In this document: positions 17,256 to 25,754 of the stretch, in pieces
Layout of the letters: every line of letters starts with the position of its first letter
Numbering within the stretch: position 1 is the stretch's first letter
NCBI GenBank assembly: GCA_963753195.1
Contig: CAVWBH010000007.1
Span: 496,001 to 560,000 of the forward strand
Source: Palsa-504 sp963753195
GTDB taxonomy: Bacteria > Actinomycetota > Actinomycetes > Streptosporangiales > Streptosporangiaceae
Length of the DNA stretch: 64,000 nucleotides
Direction of reading: 5' to 3'
Notes under the pieces: model-generated
What the model was told of the DNA's origin: nothing
Databases searched by the model: none
The model's input: the letters and a program-made list of their open reading frames with translations, nothing else
Made by a program: the position numbers and the translations under genes

Positions 17256-17702
17256 TCAGCCTGCGTACTTCTGCACCAGGGCGCCGACGGCGGGCAGGGC
17301 GGCGGTGACGTGCTTGGCCGCGCTGCCGCGGACGGCGCGGTAGGCCTTGATGATCACCGCGCGAGAGGATCGCTGGGCCCGCTCGTCGCTCACCGACAGC
17401 AGCGCCTCGGACACCTCGTCCCCGCGCTTGGCCAGGTAGTCGCCGAACCCGGAGGCGCCGGAGGCGGCGTAGTCGGCCCAGAACGGCTCGAGCTGGGCCA
17501 CCAGGTCGGGCAGCAGGGATTCCACCGTGGACTGCAGGTAGCCCGAGGCGAACGACTTCGCCGTCTTGTAGGCGAGCTTGACCCCGGCGCCGGAGACCCC
17601 GGACTTGCTCGCGACCTCCTGCTCGATCAGCTTCAGGCAGTCGGCGACGACGGCGGGCCGGGTGTCGGGGGCAAGCAGGATGTCGTGCAGGGTGGAAGCC
17701 AT
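17256..17702 (-). CDS. DUF6918-like small helical protein
   Basis: 148 residues from ATG 17702 (MASTLHDILLAPDTR), preceded by AGGAAACAAT; an upstream in-frame GTG adds 11 residues and is less likely. The protein is all helix by eye, without signal peptide or membrane helix. It carries the actinobacterial pattern of a leading L.D.L..PD.R..VV.DC..L...EV..K.G..G. It is convergent with the TauE-like gene, 7 bp apart. Function unknown for the family. Confidence 0.7.
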   Translation of the reverse strand: MASTLHDILLAPDTRPAVVADCLKLIEQEVASKSGVSGAGVKLAYKTAKSFASGYLQSTVESLLPDLVAQLEPFWADYAASGASGFGDYLAKRGDEVSEALLSVSDERAQRSSRAVIIKAYRAVRGSAAKHVTAALPAVGALVQKYAG

Positions 17703-17968
17703 ATTGTTTCCTCGTCGCTCGGGTCCGCGAGTCACTGTGAGCCCGTCGCAGGCCGGAGTCGCCCGGCTCCCCTCTGGGCCGAATCACGGTAGCGCGCCGG
17801 CGTTCGGTTAGGGCCGATATTCACCAACTATCACGTTCCGTAGCACGACCGGGCGGCCGAGGAGGCCGGGCCGGCGAGCCTGTGGCGCGGCGCGGAGATC
17901 CTGCACTTTAATAACGGCAGCGACATGTTCGGTCCGGTAACGGCAGGGTTAATCCAGGGGTGGGGAAG

Positions 17969-19654
17969 ATGTCCGGTTCTGATGGCCATGGAGCAGTGCG
18001 CAGGCGCGGGTTCCTGAAACTGGGCGGCGCGACGCTGCTGGCCGGGGGCGCCGCGGCCAGCACGGCGGCGGCGAGCCAGGGCGGGTCGGCCCGGACCGCG
18101 GCGGGGGTAACGGGGCCTGCGGCGGGGGAAACAGGGCCTGCGGCGGCCTCGGTCGTGCTCGACTCGGCGGTGGCGCCCGACGCCCAGTCGCTGGTGCCCA
18201 TCCCGGCGGGGCGGATCCCGGCGGCCGTGGCCAAGCTCGACTCGATCATCGAGGGCGTGCTGTCGAAAACCGGTGTCCCCGGGCTGGCCGCGGCCGTGGT
18301 CCACGACGGCCAGGTGCTGTACGCCAAGGGCTTCGGGGTCCGGGACGTGAACACCCTGGCCCCGGTGGATGCGGCCACGGTGTTCCGGCTCGCCTCGGTC
18401 TCCAAGCCGCTGTCGTCCACGGTGGTGGCCGGCGCGGTGGGTCAGGGCGCCATGAAATGGACCGACCCGGTCGTGGCGCAGCTGCCGTCGTTCGCGCTGG
18501 CCGATCCGTATGTCACCGCCCACGTGACCTACGCCGACCTGTTCTCGCACACCTCCGGGCTCCCCGATCACGCCGGCGACCTGCTCGAAGACCTCGGCTA
18601 CGAGCAGGCCTACATCCTGAACCGGCTCCGGCTCGAGCCGCTGGAGCCGTTCCGCGCGGAGTATGCGTACACCAACTTCGGTCTCACGGCCGCGGCCGAG
18701 GCGGCCGCCGCGGCGGCCGGGCGGTCGTGGGCCGACCTGGCCGATGAGGTCCTGTTCAGCCCGCTGGGCATGACGTCGTCGAGCTTCCGCTACGCCGACT
18801 TCCTGAGCGAAGCCGACCAGGCCGCCATGCACGTCCGGGTGGGCCGCAAGTGGGTGCAGAAGTACGCCCGGGACGCAGACCCGGAGGCTCCGGCCGGCGG
18901 GGCCAGCTCCAACGTGCTGGACCTGGCCAGCTGGCTGATCCTGCAGCTGGCCGGCGGAACGTGGCACGGGGCCCCGGTCATCGACAACGCCGCGCTCAGC
19001 CAGACGCACCTGCCGCAGGTGCGGTCCGGGATGCCGCTGTCCCCGATCAGCCGCAGCGGCTTCTACGGGTACGGCATGAACGTCAGTTACGACTACGCCG
19101 GCCGGCTCCGCTTCAGTCATTCCGGCGGCTTCAACCAGGGCGCCGCGACAGCGTTCTCGCTGCTCCCGTCGGCCAGCCTGGGCATCGTCGTGCTGACCAA
19201 CGGGATGCCCATCGGCGTGCCCGAATCGATCAACAACTATTTCCTCGACTACGTGGAGGCCGGATCGGTCCAGGACGACTGGCTCACCCTGTTCGGCCCG
19301 GTCTTCGCCGGCCTGTACGTCAACCACAGCGTGCTGGCGGGCCAGAAGCCGCCCCGGCACCCGGTCCCGGCCAAGCCGGATTCGTTCTACACCGGTACGT
19401 ACGACAATGCCTACTACGGCCCGATCCGGGTCGTGGCAGAAGGAGCGTCCCTGCACCTGCTCATCGGCCCCGGGCCAGCCGACTACGTCCTGCGGCACTG
19501 GTCGGGGAACCTGTTCGCCTTCTACCCGACCGGGGAGAACGCGGTCGGCATCACCGCGGCGACGTTCAACCCCGGCACCAGCAGCGCACGCGCCGCGAGC
19601 GTGACGCTGGAGTACTACAACACGGACAAGCTGGGCACCTTCACCAGACCGTAA
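17969..19654 (+). CDS. Tat-exported class C beta-lactamase-like serine hydrolase
   Basis: 561 residues from ATG 17969 (a GTG at 17960 is possible). The twin-arginine signal is RRRGFLKLGGATLLAGG, with an Ala/Gly-rich h-region and an Ala/Thr linker. The penicillin-binding fold shows SVSK (SxxK nucleophile, about residue 146), YTN (YxN, about 237) and HSGG (HxG, near residue 390). A C-terminal domain of about 120 residues resembles the lipocalin-like tail of Pab87/EstB-type peptidases. Such exported enzymes act as D-amino-acid peptidases or esterases on cell-wall peptides. Located upstream of murA, in line with an envelope role. Confidence 0.85.
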   Translation: MSGSDGHGAVRRRGFLKLGGATLLAGGAAASTAAASQGGSARTAAGVTGPAAGETGPAAASVVLDSAVAPDAQSLVPIPAGRIPAAVAKLDSIIEGVLSKTGVPGLAAAVVHDGQVLYAKGFGVRDVNTLAPVDAATVFRLASVSKPLSSTVVAGAVGQGAMKWTDPVVAQLPSFALADPYVTAHVTYADLFSHTSGLPDHAGDLLEDLGYEQAYILNRLRLEPLEPFRAEYAYTNFGLTAAAEAAAAAAGRSWADLADEVLFSPLGMTSSSFRYADFLSEADQAAMHVRVGRKWVQKYARDADPEAPAGGASSNVLDLASWLILQLAGGTWHGAPVIDNAALSQTHLPQVRSGMPLSPISRSGFYGYGMNVSYDYAGRLRFSHSGGFNQGAATAFSLLPSASLGIVVLTNGMPIGVPESINNYFLDYVEAGSVQDDWLTLFGPVFAGLYVNHSVLAGQKPPRHPVPAKPDSFYTGTYDNAYYGPIRVVAEGASLHLLIGPGPADYVLRHWSGNLFAFYPTGENAVGITAATFNPGTSSARAASVTLEYYNTDKLGTFTRP

Positions 19655-19712
19655 GAGCACGCGAGCGAGCATTTGGCAGGCGCGGGCGGCCCGCGCCCCT
19701 ACAGTGGTCTGC

Positions 19713-21011
19713 GTGACCGATACCTGGCAGGTCGAGCCATCGGGGCCGCTGCGCGGCGACATCTCGGTGCGCGGGTCCAAGAACGCGGTGACCAAGCACA
19801 TGGTCGCGGCGATGCTGGGCGAGGGGCCGAGCACGATCAGGAACGCGCCGGAGGTCGGCGACGTCGACATCACCGCCGCGATGCTGGAAGCCGTCGGGTA
19901 CCAGGTCGAGCGCTGCGGCACGGAGATCACGGTCACGCCCGGCCGCGCGGTGCAGCCGCGCGTGCCGGAGGCGTTCACCGGGCTGAACCGGATCCCGATC
20001 CTCATGCTCGGGCCGCTGCTGCACGCCACGGGCGAGGCGTTCGTCCCGCTGGTCGGCGGTGATCCCATCGGGCGGCGGCCGGTCGACTACCACGTGGCGG
20101 CGCTGCGGGCGCTGGGCGCCGAGGTCGAGGCGGGGCCGACCGGGATCAGCGCGCGGGCCACCGGGCTGTACGGAGCGCGGATCGACCTGCCCTACCCGAG
20201 CGTGGGCGCCACCGAGACGGTGCTGCTCACCGCGGTGCTGGCCGAGGGCAAGACGGTGCTGCGCAACGCGGCCACCGAGCCCGAGGTGGTCGAGCTCGCG
20301 CTGTTCCTGCAGCGGATGGGCGCGCACATCGAGCTCAGCCCGGACCGGCGGATCGTCATCGAGGGCGTGCCGCGGCTGCGCGGCGCCTCCCGCTGGCTGG
20401 CCGGGGACCGGCTCGAGGCGTTCTCCTACCTGGTGGCCGGGCTGATCACCCGGGGCGAGGTCCGGGTGCACGGCTGCCCGCAGGACCGCCTGGTCACGGC
20501 GATCAATACGCTGGCCCGGATGGGCGCGCAGATCGACATCACCGACGAGTGGATCACCGCGTCGGCACCCGGCGGCCTGCGGGCCGCCGCGGTGGCCACC
20601 GACACGCATCCGGGGTTCATGACCGACTGGCAGCAGCCGCTGATGGTGCTGTTCACCCAGGCCGAGGGCATGTCGGTCCTGCACGAGACGGTATTCGAGA
20701 ACCGGCTGGTGTACGTGCCCGCGCTGCAGAAGATGGGCTGCGAGATCGAGGTGTTCGCGGCGTGCCTGGGCGGCGCGGCGTGCCGCTTCCACGACACCAA
20801 CGCGGTGCACTCGGCGGTGATCCGGGGCGTGTCGAAGCTGCGCGGCGCCGATGTCACCCTGCCGGACGTCCGCGCCGGGTTCTCGGCCGTGCTGGCCGCG
20901 GCGGTCGCCGACCAGCCGTCGGTGCTGCACGGCATCCAGCACATCGAGCGCGGCTACGACCGGCCGTTCGAGCAGTTCGCGTCGCTGGGCCTGACGATCC
21001 GCCGCGACTGA
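19713..21011 (+). CDS. murA: UDP-N-acetylglucosamine 1-carboxyvinyltransferase (MurA), Asp in the active-site loop
   Basis: 432 residues from GTG 19713. It transfers enolpyruvate from PEP to UDP-GlcNAc, the first committed step of peptidoglycan synthesis, in the cytoplasm. SKN (GSKNAV, near residue 23) and the second-domain Asp (TDTHPGFMTD) are present. The loop residue corresponding to Cys115 of E. coli is Asp117 here (GGDPIGRRPVDYH; codon GAT at 20061-20063); the same substitution in mycobacterial and chlamydial MurA is known to give fosfomycin insensitivity. The next gene, a patatin, follows after about 50 bp. Family call is firm; fosfomycin insensitivity is inferred. Confidence 0.92.
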   Translation: MTDTWQVEPSGPLRGDISVRGSKNAVTKHMVAAMLGEGPSTIRNAPEVGDVDITAAMLEAVGYQVERCGTEITVTPGRAVQPRVPEAFTGLNRIPILMLGPLLHATGEAFVPLVGGDPIGRRPVDYHVAALRALGAEVEAGPTGISARATGLYGARIDLPYPSVGATETVLLTAVLAEGKTVLRNAATEPEVVELALFLQRMGAHIELSPDRRIVIEGVPRLRGASRWLAGDRLEAFSYLVAGLITRGEVRVHGCPQDRLVTAINTLARMGAQIDITDEWITASAPGGLRAAAVATDTHPGFMTDWQQPLMVLFTQAEGMSVLHETVFENRLVYVPALQKMGCEIEVFAACLGGAACRFHDTNAVHSAVIRGVSKLRGADVTLPDVRAGFSAVLAAAVADQPSVLHGIQHIERGYDRPFEQFASLGLTIRRD

Positions 21012-21025
21012 GTTACCGTCGCGGC

Positions 21026-21067
21026 ATGACCCACTACGAGTCCGGACCGGTGGAGCGGACGGTATGA
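21026..21067 (+). CDS. Possible 13-residue leader peptide before the patatin gene
   Basis: ATG 21026 opens MTHYESGPVERTV and its TGA overlaps the patatin ATG in ATGA. This is the arrangement of a translationally coupled upstream ORF. There is no conserved motif and it may be chance. Confidence 0.3.
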   Translation: MTHYESGPVERTV

Positions 21068-21888
21068 CGACGGCGTTCGTGCTCGGCGGCGGAGGCCTGC
21101 TCGGCGCCCACGAGGTCGGCATGCTGCGGGCGCTGGCCGAGGCAGACATCAGGCCCGACCTGGTGGTGGGCACCTCGATCGGCGCGCTCAACGGCGCGTT
21201 CGTGGCGGCCGATCCCGAGAGTGCCGCGGCCCGGCTGAGCCGGATGTGGCAGGGCGACGAGCTCCGGCTGGCGTTCAGCGAGAAGCTCTGGGGCCGGGCG
21301 GTCCGGCTGGTCCGCTCGGGCACGCACCTGCATTCCCTCGAGCCGCTGGGCCGGATCCTGGCCGACGCGCTGCCCGGCGGCCACTTCTCGGACCTGAAAC
21401 TGCCCTTCCAGTGCGTGGCGGCCGGCATCGAGACGGCCAGCGCCCGGTGGTTCAGCAGCGGGCAGGTCGTGCCGGCCGTCATGGCCTCCTGCGCGGTGCC
21501 CGGGCTGCTGCCGCCGGTCGAGATCGACGGCGTGCACTATTTCGACGGCGGCCTGGTCGACTCGATCCCGGTGGGACGCGCCGTCGCGCTGGGCGCCAGC
21601 ACCGTCTACGTGCTGCAGGTGGGCCGGATCGAGAGCCCGCTGGAGGTCCCGACCCGCCCGTGGCAGGTCGGCCTGGTCGCGTTCGAGATCGCCCGCCGGC
21701 ACCGGTTCCACGAGGAGATGTCGTCGCTGCCGGACGGCGTGCAGGTGCACGTCCTGCCGACTGGCGGCGACCGGCCCCCGCCGGGCATGGCCCAGTTCCG
21801 GTACCGGGACCGGGACCGGGTCGGGCAGAGCATCGAACGGGCCTACACGGCGACGGCGAGCTACCTTTCCGCCATGCCCCCGCAGTAA
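21064..21888 (+). CDS. Patatin-like phospholipase
   Basis: 274 residues. The oxyanion-hole motif is GGGGLLGAHE (residues 8-17), the nucleophile elbow is VGTSIGALNG (Ser at about 42) and the catalytic Asp is in FDGGLVD (about residue 161). It belongs to the RssA/YchK type of soluble bacterial patatins, which hydrolyse acyl esters of lipids. No signal peptide, so cytoplasmic or membrane-associated. It is followed 30 bp later by an acyltransferase, so deacylation and acylation of lipids are paired in this operon. Confidence 0.88.
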   Translation: MTTAFVLGGGGLLGAHEVGMLRALAEADIRPDLVVGTSIGALNGAFVAADPESAAARLSRMWQGDELRLAFSEKLWGRAVRLVRSGTHLHSLEPLGRILADALPGGHFSDLKLPFQCVAAGIETASARWFSSGQVVPAVMASCAVPGLLPPVEIDGVHYFDGGLVDSIPVGRAVALGASTVYVLQVGRIESPLEVPTRPWQVGLVAFEIARRHRFHEEMSSLPDGVQVHVLPTGGDRPPPGMAQFRYRDRDRVGQSIERAYTATASYLSAMPPQ

Positions 21889-21918
21889 CCTGGGCTGAGA
21901 TCCGACGGAGGGCATCCG

Positions 21919-23388
21919 ATGCTGCCACCCCTGCTGGTCCGCCGGCTGGTGCTGGCGCCAGTGGTGATCGTCCTGGCCCTCGGGATCATCGTGGCGTCGC
22001 CGCTGCTGTTCGTGCTCGCGCTGCTGTTCGGGCTGGCCGGGCTGCTGCGGGCGGGCCGGATGCGCAACCTGCGGCTGGTGTCATTCGTGGTGGTCTGGCT
22101 GACCGCCGAGATCGTGGCGCTGTTCATCCTGTTCGGGCTGTGGATCGTGAGCGGGTTCGGCGGGCGGCTGCACACCGAGCCGTACCAGAGCCGGAACTAC
22201 GCGGTCATCCGGTGGTTCCTCGACGCGCTGTACCGGGGGGCGGAACGGACCTACGGCCTGCGGATCGAGATCGACGAGCCGGAGCTCACCGCGGCGGAGC
22301 TGGCCGCGCGGCGCAGCAGGCCGATCATCGTGCTGTCCAGGCACGCCGGGCCGGGTGACTCGTTCCTGCTCGTCCAGCAGCTGCTGAGCGTCTACGGCCG
22401 CAGGCCGCGGGTGGTGATGAAGGCGTCGCTGCAGTTCGATCCCATCGTGGACGTGCTGGGTAACCGGCTGCCCAACGTGTTCGTCCAGCACCGGGCGAGC
22501 GGGGAGAGAATCTTCATCGAGCAGATCGAGCGGATGGCCCGCGATCTGGACGCCGACGGCGCGCTGGTGATCTTCCCCGAGGGGGCCAACTGGACGCCCA
22601 GCCGGTGGCGCCGCGGCATCCGGCGGCAGGAGCTGGCCGGCCGCGGCGACCTGGCCGACCGCGCCCGCCAGATGCCCAACGTGCTCACGCCCCGGCCGGG
22701 CGGGACCTTCGCCGCGATCGGCGCGCGCCCCGACGCCGACGTGATCTTCGTGGCGCACGCCGGCCTGGACACCATCTTGTCCATCGGCGACGTGTTCCGC
22801 AGGTTCCCGGTCGACCAGGTCATCCGGGCCACGTGGTGGCGGGTCCCGGTCGACCAGGTGCCCCGCGGCGCCGACCAGGAGGCCCAGGTGCAGTGGCTGT
22901 ACGAGTGGTGGGAACGCATCGACAGCTGGATCACCGAGAACCGCCCGGGAGGCGGGCCCGCCCCGGTCCCGGCGGCGGCGCTGACCCCCGAGGACGACGC
23001 CGCCGGGACCGCGCCGTTAGCGGTGACCAGGTCAGGTCGGCGTCCCTTACTCGCCTACTCGCCGGTGAACTGGGGTTCGCGGCGCTCGGCGGAGGCGCGG
23101 ATGCCTTCGGTGAAGTCCTTGGTCTGCTGCAGCCGGGCCTGCTCGATGGACTCGTGCGCGGTGACCTTGGCCACGGCGTCCGCGAGGTCGGCCCGCATGG
23201 TCTTGCGGACGGCCCGGAGGGACAGGGGAGCCGAGCCGGCGATCTCCGCGGCCAGGGCCCGCGCTTCGTCCCGCAGGGAGTCCAGCGGCGCCAGGCGGTC
23301 GGCCAGCCCGATGGCGAGGGCCTGCTCACCGGTGATGCGCTTGCCGGTGTACAGCAGCTCCAGGGCCTTCTGGTTCCCGACGACGTAG
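21919..23388 (+). CDS. PlsC-like 1-acylglycerol-phosphate acyltransferase with antisense-overlapping tail
   Basis: 489 residues as an open frame; ATG 21919 follows GGAGGG. Two N-terminal hydrophobic stretches (residues 8-40 and 53-76) precede the acyltransferase domain, with HAGPGD (H-x4-D, about residue 144) and FPEGANW (about residue 221). The domain ends by about residue 350. The remaining 110-130 residues are Ser/Arg/Ala-rich and lie antisense to the crotonase gene at 23055-23858, so the natural stop has probably been lost or shifted near 23040. Enzyme role is lysophospholipid acylation at the membrane. Confidence 0.8.
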   Translation: MLPPLLVRRLVLAPVVIVLALGIIVASPLLFVLALLFGLAGLLRAGRMRNLRLVSFVVVWLTAEIVALFILFGLWIVSGFGGRLHTEPYQSRNYAVIRWFLDALYRGAERTYGLRIEIDEPELTAAELAARRSRPIIVLSRHAGPGDSFLLVQQLLSVYGRRPRVVMKASLQFDPIVDVLGNRLPNVFVQHRASGERIFIEQIERMARDLDADGALVIFPEGANWTPSRWRRGIRRQELAGRGDLADRARQMPNVLTPRPGGTFAAIGARPDADVIFVAHAGLDTILSIGDVFRRFPVDQVIRATWWRVPVDQVPRGADQEAQVQWLYEWWERIDSWITENRPGGGPAPVPAAALTPEDDAAGTAPLAVTRSGRRPLLAYSPVNWGSRRSAEARMPSVKSLVCCSRACSMDSCAVTLATASARSARMVLRTARRDRGAEPAISAARARASSRRESSGARRSASPMARACSPVMRLPVYSSSRAFWFPTT

Positions 23389-23858
23389 GGCAGCGTGACC
23401 GACAGGCCGAAGCCCTGGTGGAAGCCCAGGCGCGCGAAGTTGGACGCGAACCGCGCCTCGGGCGCGGCCACCCGGAAGTCGGCGAGCAGGGCGACGCCGA
23501 GGCCGCCGCCGACCGCGGCGCCCTGCACGGCCGCGACGATGGGCACGGAGGTGCGGAAGCACCGGAGGGCCTCGGCGTACAGGGGGTTGGTGCCGTCGGG
23601 GCGCGGTTCGGCTCCGGCCGCGCTGGTGCGGTCACCGCCGCCGAAGTTCGCGCCGGCGCAGAAGTGCTTGCCTTCCGAGCACAGCACGACGGCCCGGACG
23701 TCGAGGTCGGGCTCGAGGTCCTCCAGGGCGTCGCCCAGGCAGCGGACCAGATCGACGTCGAAGAAGTTGTTGGGCGGGCGGTGAAACTCGACCGTGGCGA
23801 CGTGGTCGTCGCCCTTCTCCATCGTGACCTCGCCATAGGTGGCCTGCTTCGGCGCCAT
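23055..23858 (-). CDS. Enoyl-CoA hydratase/isomerase (crotonase) family
   Basis: 267 residues from ATG 23858, preceded by GAGGAGAC. The crotonase fold is shown by HFCAGANFGG (oxyanion hole, about residue 75) and the AVQGAAVGGGLGVALLADFR segment (about 112-131). The second catalytic Glu position is not obvious, so hydratase versus isomerase cannot be told. It acts on acyl-CoA in fatty-acid or aromatic acid breakdown. The gene converges on the acyltransferase open frame, overlapping it by about 330 bp at the 3' ends, which is unusual; this gene has the recognisable coding content. Confidence 0.85.
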   Translation of the reverse strand: MAPKQATYGEVTMEKGDDHVATVEFHRPPNNFFDVDLVRCLGDALEDLEPDLDVRAVVLCSEGKHFCAGANFGGGDRTSAAGAEPRPDGTNPLYAEALRCFRTSVPIVAAVQGAAVGGGLGVALLADFRVAAPEARFASNFARLGFHQGFGLSVTLPYVVGNQKALELLYTGKRITGEQALAIGLADRLAPLDSLRDEARALAAEIAGSAPLSLRAVRKTMRADLADAVAKVTAHESIEQARLQQTKDFTEGIRASAERREPQFTGE

Positions 23859-24139
23859 TGCTGTCTCCTCTCGAGCCGACCCGCAGGCTGGGCCTCGTCC
23901 AGGCCAGCCAGGCCCGCTTTCCCACCATCCTTCCTGAGTGGCCGGGAACCGTTCAACAGTTCCTTCGCGCACCGCTCAGGCGGGCGGTGCGGTGACGGCC
24001 CGAGGGGCGAGTAATCCGCAAGCCGTCGTGGCGCGTCATTCAGGACATATGCTCACGCGCGCCGGATCGGAGTTTGGCCTGGCCGGGCGGGGCCAATGAT
24101 CTGATGCGGGCCGCAGCGACGGCGCAGGGGGGCTGGGCC

Positions 24140-24937
24140 ATGAAGTTCGGCATGACCGTGGCGGCGGTGCTCGCCTCGCTGGCGGTAATTGGGGTGCAGG
24201 CCGGGTCCGCCTATGCCGCGCAGAGCAGCAGCACAGCGACGGGCAAGGATGTCTCCTACCCGCAGTGCAAGGTGCCGCTGCCGTCGGGTCAGGCGTTCGG
24301 CGTCGTCGCGGTGAACGAAGGACGGGCCAATACGACGAATCCCTGCCTGGCCGAGGAAATCAGCTGGGCCAAGGCGTCCACTGGTAGGGCCCGGCTGCCG
24401 AAGGCCTCGCTGTACGTCAACACCGCGGACCCCGGCCGCCAGGCCGCGGACTGGCCAGCGACCAACTATGACCCCATCACGGGCAAGCACATCACCGACC
24501 CGTACGGCCGCTGCGGGGGCGGGAACAGCCGGGCGTGCGCCTGGCAGTACGGATGGAACATGGCGGACCTGGACGCCCAGGCCCGCGGGGTGACCAGGCC
24601 CGGGAGCTACCTGTGGTGGCTCGATGTCGAGACGGTCAACAGCTGGGAGTCCAGCGCGCAGAACAACCGCGCCGACCTGGAAGGCATGGCGGCCTACTTC
24701 CGCCACATCGGGGCCAAGGTCGGCATCTACTCCACGGCCAGGCAGTGGGACCCGCTCGTGGGAACCGTCACGGCCAGCAGCCCCCTGTACCGGTTGCCGG
24801 ACTGGATCCCCGGGGCCAAGACGCACACCCAAGCCAAGAAGAACTGCAAACTGGCCCCGCTGACAAGAGGCGGCAAGGTCACCATCACCCAGTGGCGGAC
24901 GCCGCCGGTGAACAGCGACTTCTCCTGCCTCGCCTAG
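24140..24937 (+). CDS. Secreted GH25-like (TIM barrel) protein
   Basis: 265 residues from ATG 24140, preceded by CAGGGGGG. A classical signal peptide MKFGMTVAAVLASLAVIGVQAGSAYA is cleaved near residue 28. The mature part starts GKDVSYPQC and contains YLWWLDVETVNSW, GIYSTARQW and a final TITQW, the strand motifs of GH25/DUF1906-type lysozyme-like barrels, with Asp/Glu in WWLDVE as the candidate active site. Six cysteines may form disulfides. It may bind or cut cell-wall glycans. A second GH25-like protein is at 31626-32348. Confidence 0.7.
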   Translation: MKFGMTVAAVLASLAVIGVQAGSAYAAQSSSTATGKDVSYPQCKVPLPSGQAFGVVAVNEGRANTTNPCLAEEISWAKASTGRARLPKASLYVNTADPGRQAADWPATNYDPITGKHITDPYGRCGGGNSRACAWQYGWNMADLDAQARGVTRPGSYLWWLDVETVNSWESSAQNNRADLEGMAAYFRHIGAKVGIYSTARQWDPLVGTVTASSPLYRLPDWIPGAKTHTQAKKNCKLAPLTRGGKVTITQWRTPPVNSDFSCLA

Positions 24938-24995
24938 CGAGTGCAGCGGCCGGAAGGCCGAGGTCAGGCTTCACTAGCGGTGCATGATGGGGTAC

Positions 24996-25250
24996 ATGAA
25001 GCGGACGAACGTCTACCTGGCCGAGGGCCAAGCGGCCGCGCTGGATCGGGTCGCGCAGGCAGCGGGCGTCTCGCGAGCTGAGCTGATCCGGGAGCTGATT
25101 GACCGGGCGATCGGGCAGCATCCAGGCGCGGATCTGACCGCTGACCTCGCCGCCATCGATGAGTCGTTCGGGATCCTGGCCGGCGAAGAGATTCCCGGCC
25201 GCATGCGGGACGAGCGCATGGATTACCTGGAGCGACTGGCCGACGCGTGA
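24996..25250 (+). CDS. vapB: VapB-type ribbon-helix-helix antitoxin
   Basis: 84 residues if ATG 24996 (MKRTNVYLAEGQ) is used; ATG 24984 adds four. The N-terminal MKRTNVYL beta-strand with VSRAELIRELIDRAI is the CopG/ribbon-helix-helix DNA-binding fold; the C-terminal tail should wrap around the toxin. The complex is expected to repress its own promoter. The stop shares GTGA with the toxin start, so stoichiometry is coupled. Confidence 0.85.
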   Translation: MKRTNVYLAEGQAAALDRVAQAAGVSRAELIRELIDRAIGQHPGADLTADLAAIDESFGILAGEEIPGRMRDERMDYLERLADA

Positions 25251-25624
25251 TCCTGGTCGACAGCGATGTGCTCATTGAGCACCTGCGTGGCAACCCGGCC
25301 GCGCGGGACTGGCTGGCGCATGCCCGGCAAGTCTCCGGGCCGCTGGCCATCGGCGTGGTGAGCCTGACCGAAATCGCCGGGGGAATGCGCTCGCCGGAGC
25401 GCCGCGAAGTTATCCGCCTGCTCGGCAGCATGCAACGGTTTGACGTCAGCGAACAGGTCACGTGGCGAGCAGCGACGCTGCTGCGCGAATACCGCCGGTC
25501 CCATTCCGGAATCGGCCTCGGTGACTACCTGATCGCCGCGACCGCGCTGACCGGGGGACTAGAGCTCGCCACTTTGACCCTCCGCCACTACCCCATGTTC
25601 CCCGGACTCGAACGGCCCTTCTGA
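25247..25624 (+). CDS. vapC: VapC-type PIN-domain ribonuclease toxin
   Basis: 125 residues from GTG 25247 (GTGA overlap). PIN-domain acidic residues are visible: DSDVLIEHL at the N-terminus, SLTEIAGG (Glu at about 45) and GIGLGDYLIAATA (Asp at about 92). VapC toxins cleave tRNA or rRNA with Mg. The pair marks the left border of an accessory stretch that includes the DNA-transfer module just downstream. Confidence 0.88.
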   Translation: MILVDSDVLIEHLRGNPAARDWLAHARQVSGPLAIGVVSLTEIAGGMRSPERREVIRLLGSMQRFDVSEQVTWRAATLLREYRRSHSGIGLGDYLIAATALTGGLELATLTLRHYPMFPGLERPF

Positions 25625-25754
25625 GCCCGGCAACTGAACGTAATCATGACGATGCGCTTACGGCGCAGGCTGTTTCAAAACGCTCGCGAGTCACGGACGA
25701 ACAATCATCGCTAGACGTGGCTTTCCGGATACTGCGGGCTGATTTGGGGACAGC

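Noticed and set aside
17831..20068. A 745-residue open frame on the minus strand
   Set aside because: Antisense to the beta-lactamase-like and murA genes; no motif.
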